From the NCBI GenBank assembly GCA_017395105.1, contig JAFPWD010000012.1, positions 1 through 40,487 on the forward strand: a stretch of DNA of 40,487 bases. The letters run 5' to 3'. The stretch is from Clostridia bacterium (GTDB lineage Bacteria > Bacillota > Clostridia > Christensenellales > CAG-138). Positions within the stretch are counted from its first letter, which is position 1; each line of letters starts with the position of its first letter. The notes beneath the pieces were generated by a model. It was not told where the DNA came from. It saw nothing but the letters and a program-made list of their open reading frames with translations, and made no database searches. The position numbers were made by a program, and so were the translations under genes. This document shows positions 9,022 to 15,786 of this stretch, in pieces.

Positions 9022-9061
9022 ATGCCGCTATTGGAAAATGCAAATTTTCCGATAGCGGCAT
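9022..9061. promoter_or_regulatory. 40-bp palindromic operator, copy A
   Basis: Left half ATGCCGCTATTGGAAA, right half TTTCCGATAGCGGCAT; the arms pair over 18 positions with a single T/G exception around a GCAA centre. The same 40-bp element occurs at 10757 and 12256. It directly abuts the -35 of the following promoter, the position expected for an activator site. Confidence 0.8.
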
Positions 9062-9089
9062 TAACTTTCGACTTAGCAACTGATATAAT
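9061..9089 (+). promoter_or_regulatory. Promoter A (protease gene)
   Basis: TTAACT (9061-9066), 17 bases, TATAAT (9084-9089). Perfect -10 but weak -35 abutting the palindrome, as in activator-dependent promoters. Expected transcript start is near 9096. Confidence 0.75.
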
Positions 9090-9176
9090 ATGTCGAAAAG
9101 GAGGTGGTGTCCAAGAAAAAATCTATCATCGACCATCGACAAACGAAAATATACAAGAAGGAGATTGACATACATA

Positions 9177-10403
9177 ATGGACAACAAAAAAGTTGAAAAC
9201 AATGCATATGCAATAAACCCTTTTGCCTTGGCTGAAACTGTAGCGGGCAAAAGCATAAACTGGGATTCGCTGGAGAAACCCGAAGAAACCCTTTCTCAGA
9301 TCCTGAACGTTCCGATCGATGAGATCTTTGATGCGCGTTTACCGATCTTGGTTCCGCAAGTTGAATTGCAGGAGGATGGGAAAGCAACGGAACTGACACC
9401 GAAGGCGGCAACTGAACGAATTGAGCGGTTCTTAGCTAAAAAACCCCAGTTGAAGTTTGAAAAAGAGCTCCGCATTAAGGGCTTGAACATCGAGTCGGCA
9501 AAGCAACGAATTTCTGTTGCGCTCGTTCCAGATGGCGGTAAAGCTGATAATGTCGCCTCGCCTCAGCCGTGGTATCCCAGTGGAATGGTTTGGGCAGACA
9601 AGGGTGACTACTTTGAAGACGTTCCTGAGGTTTCGGATCCGATTCAGGGCGGTTTGGGCGATTGCTATTTCGTTGCGGCACTCTCGTCTGTTGCATGGTC
9701 AAGACCATATGCTATCGCTAATATTTTGCGTCCATCCTCGTATGATAATGAGGAAAATCCGATACATAGAATAGGCTTTTACGATGCGAACAACAAACTG
9801 ACTTATGTGGAGGTTACGGAGCATGTTCCGGTGATTTCCGGAACTTTGGACTGGAAATATGCAAGATCGTTGGATGCTCGTGAGATTTGGCCGGCCGTTA
9901 TGGAAAAAGCTTACGCAAAGTGGAGGACAGCAGCCGAAAATGACCGCCCCAATTATACGATAATCGGAACAGGAGGAGATCCCGCAGTTGCCTGTCGAGC
10001 GCTTGTTGGCGGAACTATCAGCTACAATTACAACAGCCAAAAAACTACTGATGAGATTGTAAAGTTTGTAAGAAGCAACTGTCGCTCCAAATTTGCATTC
10101 AATCCTATGGTAGCATGGACATATTCCGTTGCACCGGCAGGTTGCAAGTATGATTCAACGACCGGTGTCGTAGCTAGGCATGCTTACTCTATTCTCGGTT
10201 GGGAATATGCAAATGGAACAACCTATGTCGTTCTGCGAAATCCGTGGGGAACCTATGGAGCAACAATAGATACGCTCAGCGGAACATGGCAACCCTACCA
10301 GACCTCATACTATGCAAACGTTCCGTTAAATAGAAACGGTATCTTTGCAATGAAAGCTTCAACCTTTAAGAAGTATTTCTATGCTTGTGCAGTTGTGAAA
10401 TAA
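9177..10403 (+). CDS. Calpain-like (peptidase family C2) cysteine protease
   Basis: A 408-residue protein whose C-terminal 260 residues are a calpain-type papain-fold protease. The catalytic triad is visible: Cys163 in GGLGDCYFVAALSSVA, His335 in VVARHAYSILGWEY and Asn355 in VVLRNPWG. The oxyanion Gln (IQGGLGDC) is also present. The 150-residue N-terminal region is hydrophilic with no signal peptide or membrane segment, so the enzyme appears cytoplasmic or exported by another route. No EF-hand or C2 domain follows, unlike animal calpains. An earlier in-frame ATG at 9090 lies in the -10 region, so the start is 9177, with AGAAGGAG 12 bases before it. It is driven by the palindrome-linked promoter A and is AT-rich like the rest of this island. 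Its substrate is unknown. Confidence 0.88.
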   Translation: MDNKKVENNAYAINPFALAETVAGKSINWDSLEKPEETLSQILNVPIDEIFDARLPILVPQVELQEDGKATELTPKAATERIERFLAKKPQLKFEKELRIKGLNIESAKQRISVALVPDGGKADNVASPQPWYPSGMVWADKGDYFEDVPEVSDPIQGGLGDCYFVAALSSVAWSRPYAIANILRPSSYDNEENPIHRIGFYDANNKLTYVEVTEHVPVISGTLDWKYARSLDAREIWPAVMEKAYAKWRTAAENDRPNYTIIGTGGDPAVACRALVGGTISYNYNSQKTTDEIVKFVRSNCRSKFAFNPMVAWTYSVAPAGCKYDSTTGVVARHAYSILGWEYANGTTYVVLRNPWGTYGATIDTLSGTWQPYQTSYYANVPLNRNGIFAMKASTFKKYFYACAVVK

Positions 10404-10660
10404 GTAAGGCTTCTCAGCGGTATGCTTTTTTCCTCGCTATTCATACCGCTGAGACCTAAATGCGGGAATCATGGAGGGCATCGGCAAACGGTGCATGGTA
10501 ATAGTCGGTATGCTCCATGACTAAACGAGTTCCACCCGGCAAGGATTTGGCCTCCTCGCTAAAACGGTCAGATCCTTGCCTGACTCTCTCTCAATTCCAT
10601 GCTTCAAAAAGTATTCGCTGCGATTAAGCCGCATAATGAGCGCAGGCTTGAGTTGAACTT
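10404..10660. other. Non-coding stretch with three hairpins
   Basis: No convincing gene. Hairpins: 10413-10424 with 10442-10453 (12 bp, loop of 17, no T-run after it, so a weak terminator for the protease gene at best); TCATGGAG at 10468-10475 with CTCCATGA at 10513-10520; and GGCAAGGAT with ATCCTTGCC (10538-10580, extended by 5 more pairs after a mismatch). A short open frame from 10599 (MLQKVFAAIKPHNERRLEL) runs into repeat copy B and may be a gene remnant. Confidence 0.5.
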
Positions 10661-10756
10661 TTCACGGCGGAACCTTCATGAAACCAAACTGAAATATCAT
10701 ATCAAACCAAGTGAATTATTTGCCGTGATATGATGAAACATAGCAAATATTTGATC

Positions 10757-10796
10757 ATGCCGTAATCGGAAAATGCGCACTTCCCGATAGCGGCAT
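10757..10796. promoter_or_regulatory. 40-bp palindromic operator, copy B
   Basis: Left half ATGCCGTAATCGGAAA, right half starting TTCCCGATAGCGGCAT; same length as copies A and C with a few mismatched pairs. The most degenerate of the three. Confidence 0.75.
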
Positions 10797-10824
10797 GGTG
10801 GTTTTGGCTGGAAAGATGTATAAT
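10796..10824 (+). promoter_or_regulatory. Promoter B, no obvious gene
   Basis: TGGTGG (10796-10801, poor -35), 17 bases, TATAAT (10819-10824). The downstream 200 bases hold no supportable ORF; the first real gene is the regulator at 11122, which has its own promoter. Region 10825-11015 otherwise shows nothing I can name. Confidence 0.55.
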
Positions 10825-11015
10825 TTTATGAATAAAAACTGCACAATTGTTGGTGTTTGGGCAGTCTTGAGAACGATTGACCAAAACAGATAAGCCCCGA
10901 TGCTCCTCCATCTCGGCCTGTGCTGCCCCATCTATGTCAAGCCCGCTGCCTGCGGTCATTCGGCAGGAAGGAAGACGATTTGGAAAATATATTGATTGCG
11001 CGCTGAGTTAAAGCC

Positions 11016-11045
11016 TTGAAAAAACAATCTTAAAACCTTTATAAT
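11016..11045 (+). promoter_or_regulatory. Promoter of the XRE-TPR regulator
   Basis: TTGAAA (11016-11021), 18 bases, TATAAT (11040-11045), 77 bases before the start codon. No palindrome at this promoter, so the regulator is probably expressed without the operator. Confidence 0.65.
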
Positions 11046-11121
11046 GGCATAGAAACATCCGCTGTTTTGATGCGGTGAGTTTTTCACCGTGCATCAGATA
11101 ACAACAGGAGGGAATTTGTCT

Positions 11122-12066
11122 ATGCCGGTTTACAAAATTGGTTATCTCATAAAAGAACGAAGGTTGGAATTGGGAATCACACAGGAGGATCTTGCTGACG
11201 GTATTTGCGCTGTTACAACTCTTTCTCGAATAGAAAACGGAGAAAGAGTTCCAAGCAAAGACCATTTCGAGAGGCTGATTCAGCGCTTAGGTGTTTCCGA
11301 CATTGTTTTTTATACCCATGTTGATAAGAATACGCTGTACCTGCATGAACTGAAGTTTAAAATCAGAGATTTGATTGCGCAGATGCAGTATAAAGAGGCA
11401 ATGGAATTGCTGAATGACTATTCAAGCAAAGCAGATATGAGCTTGCGGTTTGAAAAGCAATTCGTATCGCTTTACCACACGCTATTGAACAAAGACTCCT
11501 TTAGTTTGGATGAGCGCTTATATAGGCTGAGTGAAGCTATTAGTTTTACCTGCCCAAGATATAACGATGGATTTATTCCGAATTTGCTTTCTTACGAGGA
11601 GATTATAGCCTTAAACAACATAGCCATTTGTTATCAGGAAATGAGGGATTTCAATAAGGCGATAAGCATTCTATCCCATATAAAGAACCACCATGAAAGC
11701 GGGATTGTCAATCGAGAAGAGTGCCTCAAAACACAAACGATGGTATTATACAATCTCTCTAAAAACTATGGTCTTTCAGGGAAGTATGATGAATGCATAG
11801 AGATTTGTGATTTGGGAATCAAAATCGCATGCGAATCCGGACGCTGCGGCTGTTTATCGCAACTTCACTATAATCGCGCATGGGCTCTTTCCAAGCGTAT
11901 GCTGCCCGGCGATATGGAGCAAGCAGAAACTGCCGCAAGAAAAGCGATCTTTGCGGCAGTTTCAATGGGTGATGAACAAGCGGTGGAACACTACAAGCAG
12001 TTTTACTTTCAAAACTTCACACAGTTTAATTTATTGCTGAACTACGACATTGGGGTAATCACATAA
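11122..12066 (+). CDS. XRE-TPR regulator, RNPP/Rgg-like
   Basis: A 314-residue cytoplasmic regulator. Residues about 5-60 are an XRE helix-turn-helix (IGYLIKERRLELGITQEDLA, then TTLSRIENGERVPSKDHFERL). The remainder is all-helical with degenerate TPR-like pairs (for example ALNNIAICYQEMRDFNKAIS and LYNLSKNYGLSGKYDECIEI). This architecture and length match RNPP/Rgg-type regulators, whose TPR domain binds a short imported peptide. AGGAGGG at 11106-11112 fixes the start at 11122 rather than the upstream ATG at 11089. The last 36 bases overlap the end of a convergent gene for a small secreted peptide, the arrangement seen for some Rgg/SHP pairs. Three palindromes nearby are the obvious candidate binding sites. 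That peptide and operator pairing is inference. Confidence 0.85.
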   Translation: MPVYKIGYLIKERRLELGITQEDLADGICAVTTLSRIENGERVPSKDHFERLIQRLGVSDIVFYTHVDKNTLYLHELKFKIRDLIAQMQYKEAMELLNDYSSKADMSLRFEKQFVSLYHTLLNKDSFSLDERLYRLSEAISFTCPRYNDGFIPNLLSYEEIIALNNIAICYQEMRDFNKAISILSHIKNHHESGIVNREECLKTQTMVLYNLSKNYGLSGKYDECIEICDLGIKIACESGRCGCLSQLHYNRAWALSKRMLPGDMEQAETAARKAIFAAVSMGDEQAVEHYKQFYFQNFTQFNLLLNYDIGVIT

Positions 12067-12162
12067 TGGTGCATTCTCGTTGTAGTCCTCAGCAAAACAT
12101 GTTGCGCTGAGGCAGAAAGACAAAAGGATAAGGGACAAAAGAATCGCTAATAACTTTTTCAT
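12031..12162 (-). CDS. Small secreted peptide, candidate pheromone precursor
   Basis: A 43-codon gene. AAGGAG, 7 bases, ATG at 12162-12160. The product starts MKKLLAILLSLILLSF, a textbook signal peptide with a basic tip and leucine-rich core, and a cleavage site after ATCFA would release EDYNENAPLCDYPNVVVQQ. The hydrophobic C-terminal stretch (NVVVQQ) resembles the short active ends of PapR- and SHP-type peptides. It is convergent with, and overlaps by 36 bases, the XRE-TPR regulator. Its promoter (TGGTCA at 12256-12251, 17 bases, TATGCT at 12233-12228) abuts palindrome C, which also serves the plus-strand operon. The ORF, ribosome site and signal peptide are direct observations; the signalling role is inferred. 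The two Cys residues leave room for another role such as a small toxin. Confidence 0.75.
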   Translation of the reverse strand: MKKLLAILLSLILLSFCLSATCFAEDYNENAPLCDYPNVVVQQ

Positions 12163-12227
12163 TGGCTTACTCCTTTTTATTGACAATATTCAGTCGTTTT
12201 TGCAAGTCGCAAAATGACTATGTAAAG

Positions 12228-12256
12228 AGCATAACATACGCACTGCATAATGACCA
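12228..12256 (-). promoter_or_regulatory. Promoter C-left (peptide gene)
   Basis: Minus strand: TGGTCA (12256-12251), 17 bases, TATGCT (12233-12228). Mirror image of promoter C-right around the palindrome. Expected leader before the peptide start is about 60 bases. Confidence 0.6.
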
Positions 12257-12302
12257 TGCCGTTATCGGAAAGTATAAATTTTCCGATAACGGCATGGTCA
12301 TT
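12249..12302. promoter_or_regulatory. Palindromic operator, copy C (bidirectional)
   Basis: The 40-bp core at 12256-12295 (left half ATGCCGTTATCGGAAA, right half TTTCCGATAACGGCAT) matches copies A and B. Here the symmetry extends to a perfect 23-bp pair of arms (12249-12271 with 12280-12302), so both -35 hexamers (TGGTCA on each strand) lie at its edges. Confidence 0.8.
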
Positions 12303-12323
12303 GCATCTATCGCATGTTACAAT
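12295..12323 (+). promoter_or_regulatory. Promoter C-right (secreted-protein/ABC operon)
   Basis: TGGTCA (12295-12300), 17 bases, TACAAT (12318-12323). Same 23-base distance from palindrome core to -10 as copies A and B. The first clear gene is almost 390 bases downstream, so a long leader is implied unless another promoter is used. Confidence 0.55.
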
Positions 12324-12710
12324 GAACAAATCAACATAGAATTGAGCAAAAGGCATAGCTCATTAAGTGTTTCTGCGCACAGTTTGCTAAGCTCAAGCGG
12401 TTTAGGGGAATGCTGTGCAGAAAGCAAACACGAATCCGTTGTTGTAGTTATCATCAAAACGATGAGTTCTCACTCATTTGATGTAACTCCTTTGGTCGTG
12501 TTCCTCTATAGCTATTTAAGTCCTTATGGTTGTGCACTTGCTTTTTGCAGGCTGTTTTTGAAGATACTTTGCTGTCGGGGAGGGATTGCTTATGATTGTT
12601 TATATATCGTGAACCATCAAAGAAAAGAACAGCGCAATATACGACTGTTTGATCGAATGTTTGTTATGAAGGTTTGCGCCAGAATTCTTCCTGGCAGAAA
12701 GGAAAAAGGA
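12324..12710 (+). other. Long leader or decayed gene before the secreted-protein operon
   Basis: The frame of the next gene is open across this stretch, but no start has a ribosome site and the encoded residues show no domain, so I do not count it as coding. On the minus strand, AAAGGAG at about 12492 precedes a 7-codon ORF, and a shifted frame would read DDNYNNG, loosely like the EDYNENA segment of the peptide gene. It could be a decayed second peptide gene, but the case is weak. Confidence 0.35.
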
Positions 12711-13115
12711 ATGCTAAAAAGAATTACAGCCGCCTTTGCTGCGGCGATGTTTATACTGACAGTGGTATGCATACCAGCATATGCAGCTTCTGTTACGTAT
12801 GCCAATAGATTTTCATCTTGGTTAGAAGGCGACTATTACAAATGTCAGTATCAGTTCATACCGGCACACCGAGGAACAACCGATGATCCGTTCTGTGATT
12901 ATGGGAAGCACATTAAACAAGCCTATGTAAGTGCGCACAGGAACTCCGGCAGTATTTTGGGTATAGGTTTATGGGATGCCTATTCCACAGGACGCATGTA
13001 TTCAGCTGCGGCTAAGAGCAAATCTGACACGAATATCTACTATACCCCTGTTGCCTCTATAGTCAACACATGGTATGCTGTTGAGTATACCAATTATGGT
13101 TACACCAACTTTTAG
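12711..13115 (+). CDS. Small secreted protein, paralog 1
   Basis: A 134-residue exported protein. MLKRITAAFAAAMFILTVVC then an AYA|A-type cleavage site gives a mature chain of about 107 residues rich in Tyr, Ser and Asn. The C-terminal part contains GRMYSAAAKSKSDTNIYYTP, which matches GRKYTALADSTSDYNIYSIS in the next gene, so the two are paralogs. No known domain is recognised. AAAGGAAAAAGGA precedes the ATG; the frame is open further upstream but without a signal or ribosome site. The order, small secreted proteins followed by an FtsX-type ABC transporter, resembles lactococcin 972-type bacteriocin loci, but similarity to that bacteriocin is not evident. It could also be a signalling or envelope-active protein. 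Confidence 0.78.
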   Translation: MLKRITAAFAAAMFILTVVCIPAYAASVTYANRFSSWLEGDYYKCQYQFIPAHRGTTDDPFCDYGKHIKQAYVSAHRNSGSILGIGLWDAYSTGRMYSAAAKSKSDTNIYYTPVASIVNTWYAVEYTNYGYTNF

Positions 13116-13128
13116 GAGGTAGATCAAT

Positions 13129-13524
13129 ATGAAGACAAAAAGGAGCATTGCAAGCCTACTGCTTGCAATAATAGCCATATTAAGCATGGCAACTGCTGTG
13201 CTTGCTGAATCGACTCAAACCTATGCGAAAAGCGAGCATCCGGGTTTGTTTAAATACTATGGATACTGCCAAGTTCAGGGTTCATATAGGATTCCGCAAA
13301 ATCCGGGATATGGACTAGACCGCTATGTTGGCAGATACATCAAACGTGGTGCTATTGACTACAGGATTGATGACAATTCAATAATCGGCGGACGCAAATA
13401 CACTGCTCTCGCTGATTCAACGAGTGATTATAATATCTACTCAATATCTGTTACGGCGTACGATGATATTTTTAACTGGTTCGGCCCCAAAACAGAGTTT
13501 CACAGGTGGTATTTCCCCTTTTAA
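13129..13524 (+). CDS. Small secreted protein, paralog 2
   Basis: A 131-residue exported protein, 13 bases after its paralog and preceded by a strong AGGAGG. The signal peptide (MKTKRSIASLLLAIIAILSM, cleavage probably after AVLA) leaves about 105 residues, aromatic-rich, ending HRWYFPF. It shares the GRxYxAxAxSxSDxNIY block with paralog 1, while the N-terminal halves have diverged and it carries KYYGYCQVQGSYR instead. Each mature chain has one or two Cys. No catalytic motif is seen. Candidate secreted antagonist or signal exported by the Sec pathway; the ABC transporter downstream would then protect the producer rather than export it. This is inference from gene order. Confidence 0.78.
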   Translation: MKTKRSIASLLLAIIAILSMATAVLAESTQTYAKSEHPGLFKYYGYCQVQGSYRIPQNPGYGLDRYVGRYIKRGAIDYRIDDNSIIGGRKYTALADSTSDYNIYSISVTAYDDIFNWFGPKTEFHRWYFPF

Positions 13525-13564
13525 TTAAGCCTTGAATCATTAATCTTTGGAGGGAGAGCGATCA

Positions 13565-14623
13565 ATGAAGCATCTCTTATCAAAATCTTTGCCGGTCGTT
13601 GTGATTAATTTTTTCACTGCATTGTGTGTGACAATTATCTTTTCGACTATTGTTTATGCCTTTGAAATGGCTGGCAGGTTTCAAGATGGACTATCTGATA
13701 ACTATCGGCTGTTTACCATATTGCAGTTCAACGAAGTGGATGAGAACGAAGGTTTAGACCTCACATCGTTGTTTGCAAAAGTAGATAATATCAGTGCAAA
13801 GGCCAAACTTCTGCGTTATGACGGCTCTATTGAATGCGGAGTTTATCAGAACAAAGGAGAATTTGATGTTTCCCTTAAAGAAGGTCGCTCTTTCTCCAAA
13901 GAAGACTTTGTTACCATGAGAAATGTTGCTCTTGTTTCAGAGGAACAGCTTTCAATGTGTGCAGAACGAGATGGCATTCGCTATATATCTGTGCAGGATG
14001 AACCATACGAAGTAATCGGCGTGTTCTCTCGTTCACGTAATCGTATCAATCCAGATGCATATGTGTATTACAATTTAAATACACTAAAATCATCATCACT
14101 AATTAAGGGACAGTATGCTGTGGATGCCGGTGCAGAAACGGTTGACTTATTCGATGAAATAGTCAAAGATTTTCAAATTCAGCTCATTTATTCTGCCGAT
14201 GAGTTGACATTTAGCGGTAGGCTTCGCACTGCCATATCCAGCCAGCAAATGGCAGTATTGCCGTTTATACTTGTTGTGGCTATGATATTATTAAACTCGA
14301 TCAATATATCATTCAATTGGTTGGATAAAAGAAGACAAGAGCTATCTGCTCGGAGAATATGTGGCGCAACTGTAAATGATTTATTCCGGTTGTTATCCAA
14401 AGATTATTTTATGCTGGTCACATTCAGTTATATTATCGGATTGGTTGCCTCTATTGCTTTGGCTCAAATAGCGCTTGTACAGGCGATAGGTGTCGACTTT
14501 TCGATAGTAACTATTATGTTATCCTATCTTATGACTATGATTGCGGGAACTATTTCTGTCTCGCTTATGCTTGTTTCGGCGAGGAAAAAAACCGTTGCAG
14601 AACAAAGGAGATTTTGGTCATGA
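13565..14623 (+). CDS. FtsX/MacB-type ABC permease 1
   Basis: A 352-residue membrane protein with the FtsX/MacB layout: one N-terminal helix (about 9-32), an extracytoplasmic domain of about 190 residues, then three C-terminal helices. The cytoplasmic coupling segment DKRRQELSARRICGATVNDLFRL between the second and third helices carries the 'E(L)xxRRxxGA' signature by which such permeases contact the ATPase. Upstream frame starts with TTG at 13547, but GGAGGGAG sets the ATG at 13565. It overlaps the next permease by 4 bases (ATGA). Such transporters act by mechanotransmission in peptide resistance or sensing rather than classic export. The partner protein is the second permease. Confidence 0.83.
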   Translation: MKHLLSKSLPVVVINFFTALCVTIIFSTIVYAFEMAGRFQDGLSDNYRLFTILQFNEVDENEGLDLTSLFAKVDNISAKAKLLRYDGSIECGVYQNKGEFDVSLKEGRSFSKEDFVTMRNVALVSEEQLSMCAERDGIRYISVQDEPYEVIGVFSRSRNRINPDAYVYYNLNTLKSSSLIKGQYAVDAGAETVDLFDEIVKDFQIQLIYSADELTFSGRLRTAISSQQMAVLPFILVVAMILLNSINISFNWLDKRRQELSARRICGATVNDLFRLLSKDYFMLVTFSYIIGLVASIALAQIALVQAIGVDFSIVTIMLSYLMTMIAGTISVSLMLVSARKKTVAEQRRFWS

Positions 14624-15786
14624 AACAGTTAAAATATGTTTTTTCCGATTTCGTACGCAACAAGCGTGTAAATTTGTTTTTCCTGATTCAAATGATAGTT
14701 GTATTCCTATTGGTTGGCCTATCAGCTAATTCTATTATCTCTACAATGAAAGGATACCGTGCCGTTGCAGCTATTCGCAACGCACAGGCGTATATTCTTT
14801 CAGATAGTACATCCGATGATCGCTTTCACGAAATATTTGAAGCAAGTGATGAAAACGAGCCGAAACTCCGTGAGTTACTCAGTTTCATTAAAGAACGCAA
14901 CATAGAAAAAACTTATTCACAATACAGTTATCCTGTGGATCAGTTTAACGGAATGCCTGTTTTTCAGTACACTGCGAACAGATCTTTTTTTGAAGTATTT
15001 GGTTTGACTTGTAATCAAGGTAGTGATTTTACAGAAAATGATTATGTTTTAGGGACAGATGGTACTATACCGATTATAGTTGGATACGGGTTGCGAACAA
15101 CCTATTCTTTGGGGGAAACGTATCCAATAAGAGATGCGGGAACGGGAATGGATCTTCACTGCAAAGTAATTGGCATTTTGCCGCGAGGAGCTTCCTTCTA
15201 CGACATCCATAATTTGAGCAACGAAATCAATCTTGATCATTCCTATATCAAGCCGATGCAGGATGGAAATATCGAATCAATGAGTTTTTCGGATGTGGAT
15301 ATGGCAATATCCTCTACTGTTTTTTTCACTAACAACGTCGATGAAGTTCGTTCCGTTCAGCAGAAATCGAAAGAGCTCGGGCTGTTCGACTATAAAGTTT
15401 CAACGCCACAGGAGCGAATACAATGGTTTGTTGAGCATATGAAAGAGCGAAATCTTTTTCTACTTTCCATTGCTACAATTATTGTTATTTTTGCAGCAAT
15501 TGGCATGAGTGCGAACCTCAGTATGATCATCTCGAAAAATATGAGAGAGTATTCTATCCATATCCTGTGCGGAGGTCGTTATATCGATATTTACAAACGG
15601 CTGTTTATGCAAATGCTCATTCTCATGCTAATCGCATTGGTTCCAACTGCAATTAGCATCGGGCTGTCCACAAGTCTCTTTGTTACTGCTATCTTCGCTG
15701 TGATGATCTCTGTAGCAATAATGACTACGCCGATTATCAAACTATATGCCATGCCTATAAATCGATTGTTAAAGGAGGGAATCTGA
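14620..15786 (+). CDS. FtsX/MacB-type ABC permease 2
   Basis: A 388-residue partner of permease 1, with the same layout: a first helix at about 20-42, a large external domain to about 280, and three helices to the end. The segment SKNMREYSIHILCGGRYIDIY corresponds to the coupling helix. The ATG at 14620 has AAAGGAG at optimal distance and overlaps the previous stop by 4 bases; its stop overlaps the ATPase start by 1 base, so stoichiometric translation is likely. Two different permeases suggest a heterodimer. Low similarity to BceB-type permeases, which are single chains of about 650 residues. Confidence 0.83.
   Translation: MKQLKYVFSDFVRNKRVNLFFLIQMIVVFLLVGLSANSIISTMKGYRAVAAIRNAQAYILSDSTSDDRFHEIFEASDENEPKLRELLSFIKERNIEKTYSQYSYPVDQFNGMPVFQYTANRSFFEVFGLTCNQGSDFTENDYVLGTDGTIPIIVGYGLRTTYSLGETYPIRDAGTGMDLHCKVIGILPRGASFYDIHNLSNEINLDHSYIKPMQDGNIESMSFSDVDMAISSTVFFTNNVDEVRSVQQKSKELGLFDYKVSTPQERIQWFVEHMKERNLFLLSIATIIVIFAAIGMSANLSMIISKNMREYSIHILCGGRYIDIYKRLFMQMLILMLIALVPTAISIGLSTSLFVTAIFAVMISVAIMTTPIIKLYAMPINRLLKEGI

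Larger units (their letters stand above)
8926..9089 (+). repeat. Promoter-bearing repeat, copy A
   Basis: Homologous to 10661-10824: both run from a CGGCGG...GAAACC segment through an identical 19-base block (TTTGCCGTGATATGATGAA, at 8984 and 10719) to a 40-bp palindrome placed 20 bases later and a -10 hexamer 23 bases after that. The first 33 bp (8926-8958) are identical to part of the tandem GNAT gene. Confidence 0.75.
10661..10824 (+). repeat. Promoter-bearing repeat, copy B
   Basis: Degenerate counterpart of 8926-9089, with the shared 19-base block at 10719-10737, the palindrome 20 bases later and the -10 hexamer 23 bases after that. Upstream, ATCATATCA and TGATATGAT form an extra inverted repeat. 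Confidence 0.7.

Noticed and set aside
9022-9061. Palindromes A-C as intrinsic terminators
   Set aside because: None is followed by a T-run, and all are followed at fixed distance by promoter elements.
9107-9196. Short GTG-started ORF before the protease gene
   Set aside because: Its Shine-Dalgarno would sit at the very 5' end of the predicted transcript, and the product shows nothing recognisable.
12400-12500. Second peptide-like ORF on the minus strand
   Set aside because: The ribosome site leads to a 7-codon ORF only; the resemblance to the first peptide needs a frame change and has no signal peptide.
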